A stretch of 46,459 bases of DNA from Burkholderiales bacterium (lineage in GTDB: Bacteria > Pseudomonadota > Gammaproteobacteria > Burkholderiales > Burkholderiaceae_C). The stretch lies in NCBI GenBank assembly GCA_021732385.1, contig JAKFVA010000002.1:1-46459 (forward strand), written 5' to 3'. This document shows, one piece after another, positions 1 through 8,109 of the stretch. The notes under the pieces are model-generated. The model ran no database searches. It saw only the letters and a program-made list of their open reading frames with translations, and was not told the origin of the DNA. Every line of letters starts with the position of its first letter. Within the stretch, counting starts at the first letter, position 1. The position numbers and the translations under genes are program-made.

Positions 1-129
1 CCCGGCGACAACGTGACGATCACCGTCAAGCTGATCAACCCGATCGCCATGGAAGAGGGCCTGCGCTTTGCCATCCGCGAGGGCGGCAAAACCGTCGGGG
101 CAGGTGTGGTTGCGAAGATTATGGAGTAA
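1..129 (+). CDS. tuf: Elongation factor Tu, C-terminal fragment
   Basis: The window opens inside this gene; the 42 visible codons end in TAA at 127-129. They encode the end of EF-Tu domain 3, including the PGDNV and LRFAIREGG stretches and the family-typical ending [11 protein letters not shown]-Tu delivers aminoacyl-tRNA to the ribosome as a GTP complex. It sits 6 bp before rpsJ, the usual tuf-rpsJ order in betaproteobacteria, so the two are probably co-transcribed. The 5' part lies outside the window. Confidence 0.97.
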   Translation, partial: PGDNVTITVKLINPIAMEEGLRFAIREGGKTVGAGVVAKIME

Positions 130-135
130 TCAAAA

Positions 136-450
136 ATGGCTACCAAACAAAAAATCCGTATCCGCCTGAAGGCGTTTGATTACAAACTGATCGACCAATC
201 GGCTGCTGAGATTGTTGATACCGCCAAGCGCACCGGCGCGATTGTCAAAGGCCCCGTGCCCTTGCCAACCCGCATGAAGCGCTTTGACATTTTGCGTTCG
301 CCGCACGTCAACAAGGCTTCACGTGACCAGTTGGAAATCCGCACGCATCAGCGTCTGATGGACATCGTGGATCCCACCGACAAAACCGTTGATGCACTGA
401 TGAAGCTGGATTTGCCCGCTGGCGTGGACGTGGAAATCAAGTTGCAATAA
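136..450 (+). CDS. rpsJ: 30S ribosomal protein S10
   Basis: A 104-residue protein of normal S10 length, with the conserved IRIRLKAFD start and the GPVPLPT and RTHQRL segments. S10 belongs to the 30S head and, with NusB, to the antitermination complex. The start lies 6 bp after the tuf stop, and the GGAGTAA at the end of tuf can serve as ribosome binding site. A 199-bp gap with its own signals separates it from rplC, so S10 may be expressed with tuf rather than with the genes downstream. Confidence 0.97.
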   Translation: MATKQKIRIRLKAFDYKLIDQSAAEIVDTAKRTGAIVKGPVPLPTRMKRFDILRSPHVNKASRDQLEIRTHQRLMDIVDPTDKTVDALMKLDLPAGVDVEIKLQ

Positions 451-504
451 AGCTGCTTGGCTTTGAGCGGCTGCGGCTGTTCAAAGCCTATTTGAAAATT
501 GCTG

Positions 505-532
505 TTGCGCGGCTCAGGATTGAAGTTATAAT
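505..532 (+). promoter_or_regulatory. Putative sigma-70 promoter upstream of rplC
   Basis: A perfect -10 hexamer TATAAT lies at 527-532. The best -35 at 16-bp spacing is TTGCGC (505-510), which matches only the first three consensus bases. The site sits in the middle of the rpsJ-rplC gap, so a transcript would start near 539 and include the hairpin at 572-620. This is inference from sequence alone. Confidence 0.45.
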
Positions 533-571
533 CTTGGGCTTGGCTTCAGATTGAGCCATATTTATTAACCG

Positions 572-620
572 ACTCCCACGCAAAAGAGTTGCAGCCAATT
601 GAAGTTGCAACTGTGGGAGT
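572..620 (+). promoter_or_regulatory. Long two-tier hairpin in the rplC leader
   Basis: The outer arms ACTCCCAC (572-579) and GTGGGAGT (613-620) are perfect complements. The inner arms AGTTGCA (587-593) and TGCAACT (606-612) are also perfect and directly abut the outer arm on the 3' side. A 7-nt bulge (580-586) lies on the 5' side and the loop is 12 nt. No U-tract follows, so it is not a terminator. Its place 30 nt before rplC suggests a leader structure for ribosomal protein autoregulation. The E. coli L4-binding leader lies before rpsJ instead, so this would be a different element. Confidence 0.5.
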
Positions 621-649
621 TACGGAACCCCAAAGGGTTGGAGAAAACA

Positions 650-1333
650 ATGAGTCAGAGCAACTCGCTGGGGTTGTTGGGCCGCAAGGTTGGCATGATG
701 CGCCTATTCACCGACGACGGGGACACTGTTCCCGTTACGGTGGTTGATGTATCAAACAACCGCGTTACCCAAGTCAAAACCCAGGAAAATGACGGCTACG
801 TCGCCTTGCAGGTGACCTTCGGCTCGCGCAAGGCATCTCGCGTGACCAAGCCAGTGGCGGGCCACCTTGCCAAGGCTGGTGTTGAGGCCGGTGAAATCAT
901 CCAAGAATTTCGCGTAAGCGCAGACGCAGCAGCCAAATACGCTGCGGGCGCTGTGGTTCCTGTTGCCGATGTATTTGCTGTGGGCCAGGTGGTTGATGTG
1001 CAGGGCACAACCATCGGCAAGGGCTTTACCGGCACCATCAAGCGACATCATTTCAAATCGCAGCGCGCTTCGCACGGCAACAGCCGTTCGCACAATGTGC
1101 CTGGTTCGATCTCCATGGCGCAAGACCCGGGGCGTGTGTTTCCGGGCAAGCGCATGTCGGGCCATCTGGGTGATGATTTGGTCACCACCCAAAATCTGGA
1201 CGTTATTCGCATTGACGAAGCGCGGCAGTTGCTCATGATTCGCGGTGCCGTGCCTGGCTCGGCTGGTGGCTTTGTCACTGTGCGGCCGGCGATTCGCGCC
1301 AAGGCTGTAAATGCCAGCAAGGGAGCCAAGTAA
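650..1333 (+). CDS. rplC: 50S ribosomal protein L3
   Basis: 227 residues, slightly longer than the 209 of E. coli L3. [12 protein letters not shown] near the N terminus and the [16 protein letters not shown] region are diagnostic. L3 binds 23S rRNA early in 50S assembly near the peptidyl transferase centre. The ATG at 650 was chosen because GGAGAAAACA precedes it; an in-frame TTG at 599 lies inside the leader hairpin. The stop shares one base with the rplD start (TAATG), which suggests translational coupling. Confidence 0.96.
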   Translation: MSQSNSLGLLGRKVGMMRLFTDDGDTVPVTVVDVSNNRVTQVKTQENDGYVALQVTFGSRKASRVTKPVAGHLAKAGVEAGEIIQEFRVSADAAAKYAAGAVVPVADVFAVGQVVDVQGTTIGKGFTGTIKRHHFKSQRASHGNSRSHNVPGSISMAQDPGRVFPGKRMSGHLGDDLVTTQNLDVIRIDEARQLLMIRGAVPGSAGGFVTVRPAIRAKAVNASKGAK

Positions 1334-1953
1334 TGCAACTCGAGCTCCTGAATGAACAGGGCCAGTCGTCAGCCAAGTTTGACGCGCCCGAAACCGTATT
1401 TGGCCGTGCCTACAACGAAGACTTGATCCACCAGATTGTGGTGGCTTTCCAGGCTAATGCACGCCAGGGCACCCGCGCACAGAAAGACCGTGAGCAGGTG
1501 CACCACTCGACCAAGAAGCCGTTCAAGCAAAAAGGCACGGGCCGCGCCCGCGCTGGTATGACGTCTTCGCCTCTGTGGCGTGGCGGTGGACGAATCTTCC
1601 CCAACATGCCTGACGAAAACTTCACGCAAAAAATCAACAAGAAGATGTACCGCGCCGGTATGGCATCCATCTTCTCGCAGTTGGCGCGTGAGGGCCGCCT
1701 GGCGGTGGTCGATTCCATGACCGTGGAATCCCCCAAGACCAAGCCGCTGGCAGCCAAATTTAAAGCCATGAACCTGGAATCGGTGCTGGTGATTGCCGAA
1801 GAGGTTGATGAAAACCTGTACTTGGCCTCGCGCAACCTGGTCAATGTATTAATCGTGGAGCCGCGTTACGCCGACCCGGTGTCGTTGGTGCGCTACAAGA
1901 AGGTGCTGGTCACCAAGGGCGCCATGGACAAGCTCAAGGAGATGTTTGCATGA
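1333..1953 (+). CDS. rplD: 50S ribosomal protein L4
   Basis: 206 residues, the usual L4 length. The [14 protein letters not shown] loop and the [12 protein letters not shown] stretch are the L4 extended loop that lines the peptide exit tunnel. In enterobacteria L4 also represses its own operon; whether that happens here is unknown. The start overlaps the rplC stop by one base, and its own stop overlaps the rplW start (ATGA). Confidence 0.97.
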   Translation: MQLELLNEQGQSSAKFDAPETVFGRAYNEDLIHQIVVAFQANARQGTRAQKDREQVHHSTKKPFKQKGTGRARAGMTSSPLWRGGGRIFPNMPDENFTQKINKKMYRAGMASIFSQLAREGRLAVVDSMTVESPKTKPLAAKFKAMNLESVLVIAEEVDENLYLASRNLVNVLIVEPRYADPVSLVRYKKVLVTKGAMDKLKEMFA

Positions 1954-2270
1954 GCACCGCACAAGTGAAATACGACGAAGGCCGTTTGATGCAGGTGCTG
2001 ATGGCACCCATCGTGTCGGAAAAAGCCACCATGCTGGCCGACAAGAGCAATACCGTGACCTTCAAGGTGCTGCAAAGCGCGACCAAGCACGAGATCAAGG
2101 CCGCAGTGGAATTGATGTTCAAGGTCGAGGTCAAGGGCGTTTCCGTGGTCAATACCAAGGGCAAAACCAAGCGTTTTGGCAAGTCCACTGGCCGCCGCGA
2201 CAACGTGCGCAAGGCCTATGTGTCGCTCAAGCCTGGTCAAGAGATCAATCTGGCAGGGGAGGCCGCATAA
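1950..2270 (+). CDS. rplW: 50S ribosomal protein L23
   Basis: 106 residues with the L23 signatures [11 protein letters not shown] and [13 protein letters not shown]23 sits at the tunnel exit and is the docking site for trigger factor and SRP. The ATG overlaps the rplD stop (ATGA), so it is translationally coupled. rplB follows after 3 bp. Confidence 0.96.
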   Translation: MSTAQVKYDEGRLMQVLMAPIVSEKATMLADKSNTVTFKVLQSATKHEIKAAVELMFKVEVKGVSVVNTKGKTKRFGKSTGRRDNVRKAYVSLKPGQEINLAGEAA

Positions 2271-2273
2271 ATC

Positions 2274-3098
2274 ATGGCTGTCATTAAGATGAAACCCACC
2301 TCACCCGGCCAGCGTGCCGTGGTGAAAATCTCGCGTGACCACCTGTACAAAGGTGAGCCACACGCACCGCTGCTGGAGCCGCAGTTTCAGAAAGCTGGCC
2401 GCAATAACAACGGACACATCACCACCCGACACAAGGGCGGTGGCCACAAGCACCACTACCGTGTGGTGGATTTTGTACGTAACAAAGACGCCATTCCGGC
2501 CAAGGTCGAACGCATTGAGTACGACCCCAACCGCACGGCGCATATTGCATTGGTGTGCTATGCCGACGGCGAGCGCCGCTACATCATTGCGCCGCGCGGC
2601 CTGGAAGTTGGCAGCACGCTGATGAGCGGCTCGGAAGCACCGATTCGCGCAGGTAACACGCTGCCGATCCGCAATATTCCGGTTGGCTCCACTATCCATT
2701 GCATTGAAATGCAACCCGGCAAAGGCGCGCAGATCGCTCGCTCGGCTGGCACCTCAGCCACGCTGCTGGCGCGCGAAGGCGTTTATGCCCAAGTGCGCAT
2801 GCGCTCTGGTGAAGTGCGCAAGATTCATGTGGAATGCCGCGCCACCATTGGTGAGGTCGCGAATGAAGAGCACAGCCTGCGCCAGTTGGGCAAAGCGGGC
2901 GTCAAGCGCTGGATGGGTATTCGTCCCACCGTGCGCGGCGTTGCCATGAACCCGATTGACCACCCGCACGGCGGTGGCGAGGGCCGTACCGGCACCGGCA
3001 TGCATCCTGTCGATCCATGGGGTAACCTGACCAAAGGCTACCGTACCCGTAACAACAAGCGCACCCAGGTCATGGTTGTGTCGCGTCGCAAGAAATAA
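2274..3098 (+). CDS. rplB: 50S ribosomal protein L2
   Basis: 274 residues, normal for L2. The segment [18 protein letters not shown] near residue 43 and the C-terminal [13 protein letters not shown] motif, with the conserved His required for peptidyl transferase activity, are intact. L2 binds 23S rRNA domain IV and supports subunit association. It lies 3 bp after rplW and 9 bp before rpsS. Confidence 0.98.
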   Translation: MAVIKMKPTSPGQRAVVKISRDHLYKGEPHAPLLEPQFQKAGRNNNGHITTRHKGGGHKHHYRVVDFVRNKDAIPAKVERIEYDPNRTAHIALVCYADGERRYIIAPRGLEVGSTLMSGSEAPIRAGNTLPIRNIPVGSTIHCIEMQPGKGAQIARSAGTSATLLAREGVYAQVRMRSGEVRKIHVECRATIGEVANEEHSLRQLGKAGVKRWMGIRPTVRGVAMNPIDHPHGGGEGRTGTGMHPVDPWGNLTKGYRTRNNKRTQVMVVSRRKK

Positions 3099-3107
3099 GG
3101 ACGGACT

Positions 3108-3386
3108 ATGCCTCGCTCCCTCAAAAAAGGCCCGTTTGTTGACCAGCATCTGGTGGTCAAAGCCGACAAGGCTGTGGCAACCAAAGACAAAAAACCGATC
3201 AAGACCTGGTCGCGCCGCTCCATGGTGCTGCCTGACTTCATCGGCCTGACGATTGCCGTGCACAACGGCAAACAGCATATCCCGGTGTACATCACCGATC
3301 AGATGGTTGGCCACAAGTTGGGTGAGTTTGCGCTCACCCGCACTTTCAAGGGCCACCCTGCTGACAAAAAAGTGCAGAAGAAATAA
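3108..3386 (+). CDS. rpsS: 30S ribosomal protein S19
   Basis: 92 residues, standard S19 length, starting [11 protein letters not shown] and containing [14 protein letters not shown] and [11 protein letters not shown]19 forms a complex with S13 in the 30S head and contacts the A-site finger of the 50S subunit. An AAGGACGGACT ribosome binding site precedes the ATG. Confidence 0.97.
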   Translation: MPRSLKKGPFVDQHLVVKADKAVATKDKKPIKTWSRRSMVLPDFIGLTIAVHNGKQHIPVYITDQMVGHKLGEFALTRTFKGHPADKKVQKK

Positions 3387-3395
3387 GTGAACACC

Positions 3396-3725
3396 ATGGA
3401 AACACGTGCAATCCTCAAAGGCGTTCGCCTGTCGGTCGACAAAGGTCGGCTGGTGGCTGACCTGATCCGTGGCAAAAAGGTGGATCAGGCGCTGAACACG
3501 CTGGCGTTTACCCAGAAAAAAGCGGCCGTCATCATCAAGAAAGTGCTCGAGTCGGCCATTGCCAATGCCGAGCACAACGATGGTGCCGACATTGACGAAC
3601 TTCGCGTCAAGACCATTTATGTAGAGCAAGGCGCAACGCTCAAGCGCTTTGCCGCCCGCGCCAAAGGCCGTGGCAACCGTATCAGCAAACCCACGTGCCA
3701 TGTGTACGTGACGGTTGGCAACTAA
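3396..3725 (+). CDS. rplV: 50S ribosomal protein L22
   Basis: 109 residues from the ATG at 3396, which matches the common betaproteobacterial L22 length and the METRAI start. An in-frame GTG at 3387, directly after the rpsS stop, would add three residues and cannot be excluded. Conserved features include [22 protein letters not shown] and the C-terminal RAKGRGNRI hairpin that reaches into the exit tunnel, the site of macrolide-resistance changes in other bacteria. Confidence 0.96.
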   Translation: METRAILKGVRLSVDKGRLVADLIRGKKVDQALNTLAFTQKKAAVIIKKVLESAIANAEHNDGADIDELRVKTIYVEQGATLKRFAARAKGRGNRISKPTCHVYVTVGN

Positions 3726-3740
3726 CAGGACAAGCAGGAC

Positions 3741-4691
3741 ATGGGACAAAAAATCCACCCCACCGGTTTCCGCCTGGCGGTCAGCCGCAACTGGGCATCG
3801 CGCTGGTATGCCAACAACCGCGACTTCGCGGGCATGTTGTCGGAAGACATCAAGGTGCGCGAATACCTGGCTGTCAAGCTCAAGAATGCCGCTGTCTCGC
3901 GCGTTTTGATCGAGCGCCCCTCCAAGAGCGCGCGCATCACGATTTTCTCGGCTCGCCCCGGTGTGGTCATCGGCAAAAAAGGCGAGGATATCGAGAACCT
4001 CAAGCGCGATCTGGCGCAGCGTCTGGGTGTGCCTGTGGCAGTCAACATCGAAGAAGTGCGCAAGCCCGAGATCGATGCCAAACTGATCGCTGACAGCATT
4101 ACCCAGCAGCTTGAAAAACGCATCATGTTCCGCCGCGCCATGAAGCGCGCCATGCAAAACGCCATGCGCCTGGGCGCGCAGGGTATCAAGATCATGAGCT
4201 CGGGCCGTTTGAACGGCATCGAGATTGCGCGCTGCGAGTGGTACCGCGAAGGCCGCGTGCCGCTGCACACCTTGCGCGCCGACATTGATTACGGCACCTC
4301 TGAAGCCAAAACCACCTACGGTGTGATTGGTGTCAAGGTCTGGGTCTACAAGGGCGACACACTGGGCCGCAACGACGCACCCGCGCAAATCGAGCCGCGC
4401 CAAGAAGACGACCGCCGCCCCCGTGGCCCGCGCCGTGATGCACGCGACGGCCGTGATGGCCCGGCAGGTGCCCGTACTGGTCCATCTGGCCCAGGCAGCG
4501 ACCGCCCCGCCCCGCGTACCGCACGCCGTGCACCAACGGTCACTACCACGCCGGCCGAGGTCAGCAACAAGCCGGTTGAAGCGGCCGCTGACGCAGGCGC
4601 TGCGGCCAAAACCGTGGTCAAGCGCGTGCGCAAAGTTGCCGCACCTGCCGCCGACGCTGGCAAGCCCGCTGACGGCGCCAAGACCGAATAA
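3741..4691 (+). CDS. rpsC: 30S ribosomal protein S3 with long C-terminal tail
   Basis: 316 residues against 233 in E. coli. The core (about 1-215) is complete, with the [12 protein letters not shown] start and the KH-domain motif [11 protein letters not shown] near residue 75. S3 lines the mRNA entry tunnel and contributes helicase activity. From about residue 211 a tail of roughly 105 residues follows, first rich in Arg, Asp, Gly and Pro, then in Ala, Pro and Lys. It is low-complexity and probably disordered. No frameshift is visible and rplP follows normally, so the tail is read as genuine. Confidence 0.96.
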   Translation: MGQKIHPTGFRLAVSRNWASRWYANNRDFAGMLSEDIKVREYLAVKLKNAAVSRVLIERPSKSARITIFSARPGVVIGKKGEDIENLKRDLAQRLGVPVAVNIEEVRKPEIDAKLIADSITQQLEKRIMFRRAMKRAMQNAMRLGAQGIKIMSSGRLNGIEIARCEWYREGRVPLHTLRADIDYGTSEAKTTYGVIGVKVWVYKGDTLGRNDAPAQIEPRQEDDRRPRGPRRDARDGRDGPAGARTGPSGPGSDRPAPRTARRAPTVTTTPAEVSNKPVEAAADAGAAAKTVVKRVRKVAAPAADAGKPADGAKTE

Positions 4692-4716
4692 GCAGCACTG
4701 AAACACGGAGAACACC

Positions 4717-5133
4717 ATGCTGCAACCCGCACGCAGAAAATACCGCAAAGAACAAAAAGGCCGCAATACCGGCATTGCCACCCGTGGTAACACGGTGGCA
4801 TTTGGCGACTTTGGCCTCAAATCCACCGACCGTGGTCGCCTCACCGCACGCCAGATTGAATCGGCGCGTCGCGCCATTTCGCGTCACGTCAAACGGGGTG
4901 GTCGCATCTGGATCCGGATTTTCCCGGACAAGCCAATCTCGCAAAAACCCGCCGAGGTCCGCATGGGCAACGGCAAGGGCAACCCCGAGTACTACGTGGC
5001 TGAAATTCAGCCCGGCAAGGTGCTGTATGAAATCGTCGGTGTGCCCGAAGAGTTGGCACGTGAAGCCTTCCGCCTGGCTGCCGCCAAATTGCCGCTGCGC
5101 ACGACCTTTGTCTCGCGCATGATTGGCCAGTAA
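4717..5133 (+). CDS. rplP: 50S ribosomal protein L16
   Basis: 138 residues, beginning [17 protein letters not shown] and containing [13 protein letters not shown] and [10 protein letters not shown]16 sits near the A-site tRNA elbow and is needed for the active peptidyl transferase conformation. ACGGAGAACACC is a good ribosome binding site before the ATG. The 25-bp gap after rpsC is small, in line with one operon. Confidence 0.97.
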   Translation: MLQPARRKYRKEQKGRNTGIATRGNTVAFGDFGLKSTDRGRLTARQIESARRAISRHVKRGGRIWIRIFPDKPISQKPAEVRMGNGKGNPEYYVAEIQPGKVLYEIVGVPEELAREAFRLAAAKLPLRTTFVSRMIGQ

Positions 5134-5146
5134 AAGGGAACGCCAG

Positions 5147-5362
5147 ATGAAAGCCACCGAACTGCGTCAAAAAGACGCCACTGCTTTGCAAACCGAAGTC
5201 AAAGAGCTGCAAAAAGCCTACTTTGGCCTGCGCATGCAAAAAGCCACACAACAACTCAACAACACGGCCACGCTGAAAAGCACGCGCCGTGACATTGCCC
5301 GCGCCAAGACCATTCTTGGCCAGAAGCAAGCTGAGGCGAAATCCGCGCCGAACGCCGCCTAA
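5147..5362 (+). CDS. rpmC: 50S ribosomal protein L29
   Basis: 71 residues from the ATG at 5147; family members are usually 63-70. The [10 protein letters not shown] start and the helical hairpin with [15 protein letters not shown] are characteristic. AAGGGAACGCC lies before the start. A weaker in-frame start at 5123 would lie inside rplP and was rejected. L29 is near the exit tunnel beside L23. Confidence 0.93.
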   Translation: MKATELRQKDATALQTEVKELQKAYFGLRMQKATQQLNNTATLKSTRRDIARAKTILGQKQAEAKSAPNAA

Positions 5363-5373
5363 GGAGCCAGGAC

Positions 5374-5658
5374 ATGACGGAAACCATTGCAAAAGAACCC
5401 AAAGTCTCGCTCAAGCGCAGCCTCATCGGCAAAGTGGTGAGCGACAAACGCAGCAAAACCGTGACGGTCTTGGTCGAGCGCCGTGTCAAGCACGCGCTAT
5501 ATGGCAAGATCGTTGCACAGTCGAGCAAGCACCACGCGCACGACGAAAAAGGCGAGTACAAGATGGGTGACATCATTGAAATCACCGAGAGTCGCCCGAT
5601 TTCCAAGACCAAATTCTGGGTGGCTAGCCGCTTGGTGGAAAAAGCTGCGGTCGTCTGA
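5374..5658 (+). CDS. rpsQ: 30S ribosomal protein S17
   Basis: 94 residues with a 10-residue N-terminal addition before the canonical [19 protein letters not shown] start. The OB-fold core contains HALYGKIV and [18 protein letters not shown]17 binds 16S rRNA helix 11 early in 30S assembly. It is the last gene of this block, and a strong terminator follows 46 bp later, so rplN and the rest of the usual spc operon must lie elsewhere. Confidence 0.97.
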   Translation: MTETIAKEPKVSLKRSLIGKVVSDKRSKTVTVLVERRVKHALYGKIVAQSSKHHAHDEKGEYKMGDIIEITESRPISKTKFWVASRLVEKAAVV

Positions 5659-5704
5659 CCCTATTTGTTTTGTGCTGCAGGCCAAGTCCGCAGACAAACG
5701 AGCA

Positions 5705-5733
5705 AAAAACGGCCCACAATAAGGGCCGTTTTT
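5705..5733 (+). terminator. Rho-independent terminator of the S10 operon
   Basis: AAAAACGGCCC (5705-5715) and GGGCCGTTTTT (5723-5733) are perfect 11-bp complements with a 7-nt loop. The A-run and U-run flanking the GC core make it a classic intrinsic terminator that could work in both directions. Confidence 0.93.
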
Positions 5734-5750
5734 CATTGCAGGAGTTTTAA

Positions 5751-6257
5751 ATGATCAAAGTAGGTGACGCGCTTCCCCAGGCCACACTGATGGAGTTTTC
5801 CGAGGTTGAAGGCGAGGGCTGCAGCATAGGGCCCAATCCGGTGGATGTGGTCAAGGCCAGCGCCGGTAAAACCATTGCGCTATTTGCCGTTCCAGGGGCT
5901 TTCACGCCCACTTGCTCGGTCAAGCATGTGCCCGGCTATGTGGAAAACTTTGCCCAGTTCCGGGCGGCTGGTGTGGATGAAATCTGGTGCGTCAGCGTCA
6001 ACGACCCCTTTGTTATGGGTGCCTGGGCGCGCGAGCAGCATACCGCTGGCAAGGTCCGCATGCTGGGTGATGGCAGCGCCACCTTTGCCCAAGCCACGGG
6101 CCTGACGCTCGATTTGAACGCGCGCGGCATGGGCCTTCGCAGCAACCGTTATTCAATGCTGGTCAAAGACGGCAAAGTTGCCAGCCTGAATGTGGAGGCC
6201 CCGGGCAAGTTCGAGGTCAGTGACGCCGCCACTTTGCTGGCACAGGCCAAGGCCTGA
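5751..6257 (+). CDS. Peroxiredoxin (Prx5 type)
   Basis: 168 residues of the thioredoxin fold, Prx5 subgroup. The peroxidatic cysteine is Cys55 in PGAFTPTCS. The WCVSVNDPFVM stretch and the RGMGLRSNRYSMLV region near residue 125 are typical of this class, which reduces peroxides with glutathione/glutaredoxin or thioredoxin. No appended glutaredoxin domain is present. It starts 18 bp after the ribosomal terminator with a TGCAGGAGTT ribosome binding site, so it needs its own promoter or read-through. Confidence 0.92.
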   Translation: MIKVGDALPQATLMEFSEVEGEGCSIGPNPVDVVKASAGKTIALFAVPGAFTPTCSVKHVPGYVENFAQFRAAGVDEIWCVSVNDPFVMGAWAREQHTAGKVRMLGDGSATFAQATGLTLDLNARGMGLRSNRYSMLVKDGKVASLNVEAPGKFEVSDAATLLAQAKA

Positions 6258-6310
6258 GGCGTGTTTGCCGTGTGGCCTAGCGGTCAGCTGGTTGGCCTGG
6301 TGCTGTAAAA

Positions 6311-6796
6311 CTACAAATCGGCTTTGAGGTAGTTCGCGCCAGCTGGCGGGTTGTCGTAGAACGCGGGTATCTCAGTAAACCCCAGTTCGCCGTACAGAGT
6401 GCGGGCAACTTCCATGTCATCCAGCGTGTCCAGCAACACGCAAGCGTAGCCTGCCAGGCGCGCAGCATCCAGCGCTGCCTCGGCAAGTTGGCGGCCCAAA
6501 CCCAAGCCGCGCATAGCAGGTCGCACATACAAACGCTTCATCTCGGCAGCATTGGCATAGACCGATGTGTCGAGCGCACGCAAAGCGCAGCACCCAACCA
6601 GTTCGCCCGCGTACTCGGCCAGCAACAAAGCGCCGCGGGGCTGGGCATAGTCGCCTGGCAAATCAGCCAGCTCGGCTTCGATGTCTTGAAATGCCGCGTC
6701 TGCCGACAGGCTGGCCAGGTACTCGGAAAACAGGGCGCGCACAGCAGACAGGTCGCCAATCTGCGCGTTGCGGATGAAAGTGTGGACAGGCTTCAC
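6311..6796 (-). CDS. GNAT-family N-acetyltransferase
   Basis: 161 residues with one GNAT domain. The acetyl-CoA motif is visible at about residues 86-105 as KRLYVRPAMRGLGLGRQL, followed by the YGELGF motif B near residue 135. The substrate cannot be read from the sequence. It lies 54 bp downstream of the TlpA-like gene on the same strand and may share its transcript. Confidence 0.85.
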   Translation of the reverse strand: MKPVHTFIRNAQIGDLSAVRALFSEYLASLSADAAFQDIEAELADLPGDYAQPRGALLLAEYAGELVGCCALRALDTSVYANAAEMKRLYVRPAMRGLGLGRQLAEAALDAARLAGYACVLLDTLDDMEVARTLYGELGFTEIPAFYDNPPAGANYLKADL

Positions 6797-6850
6797 TGTG
6801 AAGTAAGACGAGCTGCCGGAGTTTAGTTTTCCGGGGTGTTAAAAGCGAGC

Positions 6851-7348
6851 TCAGGCTTCAGCCAGCAATTTCTCAATCAAACGGTGCAGCTCGGCAAAGT
6901 CAGGCGCACCCACATAGCGTTTGACGATCTCGCCGCGCTTGTTGACCAAGTAGCTGGTGGGGGTAAGCTGCACATCGCCCCAGGCTTGGGCCACTGCACC
7001 GGTGTTGTCAATCGCTACCTTGAAGGGCAATTGCCGCGTCTGCGCAAAATTCACCACATAGGCGGGCGGGTCGTAGCGCATGGCTACTGCCACGGTGTCG
7101 TAGCCGCGGGCCTGGTATTTGTTGAAGGTGGCGGCCAGCTGCGGCATTTCGGCTACACAGCTGACGCAACTGGTGGCCCAGAAATTCACCAGCGTAACTT
7201 TGCCCTTGAACGCTGAGGTGCTGTTTTTGGAGCCATCCAGCAGCACAAAAGTCGATTCCGGCGCAGCCGTCGGGCCAGACAGCCACACGGCTGCGCCCGC
7301 AGTTGCCAACAAGGCCGCAGTTAAGGCAATATAGAGCAACTTTTTCAT
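6851..7348 (-). CDS. TlpA-like periplasmic thioredoxin
   Basis: 165 residues. The N terminus MKKLLYIALTAALLATAG is a signal peptide or uncleaved anchor. The redox centre is CVSC in WATSCVSCVAEMP, and the cis-proline region LTPTSYLVN is present. Such proteins reduce periplasmic disulphides, often for cytochrome c or oxidase maturation, but no target is evident here. The ATG at 7348 was chosen because it begins the signal peptide. The start almost touches that of the divergent DUF4197 gene. Confidence 0.88.
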   Translation of the reverse strand: MKKLLYIALTAALLATAGAAVWLSGPTAAPESTFVLLDGSKNSTSAFKGKVTLVNFWATSCVSCVAEMPQLAATFNKYQARGYDTVAVAMRYDPPAYVVNFAQTRQLPFKVAIDNTGAVAQAWGDVQLTPTSYLVNKRGEIVKRYVGAPDFAELHRLIEKLLAEA

Positions 7349-7361
7349 GTCAGGACCCATC

Positions 7362-8069
7362 GTGAATCGTCGCAAGTTTAATCGTGCTGTTGTCTCAGCC
7401 GGGGCCGGTGGCTTGATTGCCCTGGCTTATGCACAGGCCCATGCCCTCAACCTGGGCGGCATCACAGACGGTGAGGCCGCTTCCGGCCTGACGGCTGCGC
7501 TCGAAAAAGGGGCGCTGTCAGCGATTGGCTTGCTGGGCAAAACTGATGGATTTCTGGGCAACGACAAAGTTCGCATTCCGTTGCCGGGGTTTTTGGAGAG
7601 TGCCGGCAAGATGATGAAAAAGCTTGGTCAGGGCAAACGCATCGACGAGCTGGTGACTTCCATGAACCGCGCCGCCGAAGCCGCTGTACCCTTGGCCAAA
7701 GACTTGCTGGTGGGTGCCATCAAATCCATGAGCGTGACCGACGCCAAGAAAATCCTCAGCGGCGGCGACACCTCGGTCACCACCTTCTTTGCCGACAAAA
7801 CCCGCGCACCTTTGAATACCACCTTTTTGCCGGTCGTCACCAAAGCTACCGAGAAAGTTGGGCTGGCGCAAAAGTACAACGAGGTGGCGGGCAAGGCGTC
7901 GGGATTGGGTTTGCTCAAGAAAGAAGACGCCAAGATCGAGCAATACGTCACCGCCAAATCGCTGGACGGCCTGTACTTCATGATTGGCGAGGAAGAAAAG
8001 AAAATTCGCCAGAACCCGGTGGGCAGCGGCAGCGCGATTTTGAAGAAAGTCTTCGGTAGTTTGAAGTAG
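7362..8069 (+). CDS. DUF4197 protein with Tat-like signal
   Basis: About 235 residues from the GTG at 7362; an ATG at 7347 would overlap the divergent tlpA-like start and add five residues. The N terminus MNRRKFNRAVVSAGAGG looks like a twin-arginine signal, with cleavage plausible after AQAHA. The body matches DUF4197: ALEKGALSAIGLLGK, NDKVRIPLPG and the SLDGLYFMIGEEE block. DUF4197 is a periplasmic family without assigned function. Confidence 0.82.
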   Translation: MNRRKFNRAVVSAGAGGLIALAYAQAHALNLGGITDGEAASGLTAALEKGALSAIGLLGKTDGFLGNDKVRIPLPGFLESAGKMMKKLGQGKRIDELVTSMNRAAEAAVPLAKDLLVGAIKSMSVTDAKKILSGGDTSVTTFFADKTRAPLNTTFLPVVTKATEKVGLAQKYNEVAGKASGLGLLKKEDAKIEQYVTAKSLDGLYFMIGEEEKKIRQNPVGSGSAILKKVFGSLK

Positions 8070-8109
8070 GGCGCTACCCCGGCCACTGCTGGCTATTGCG
8101 CAAACGCGT

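Noticed and set aside
4370-4691. Frameshift as the cause of the long S3 tail
   Set aside because: The reading frame is continuous, the core is complete, and the next gene starts normally after 25 bp.
2754-4877. A 707-codon open frame on the minus strand across rplB to rplP
   Set aside because: It is antisense to certain ribosomal protein genes. Its composition (His/Arg/Ala-rich) is that of a GC-driven shadow frame and it shows no domain.
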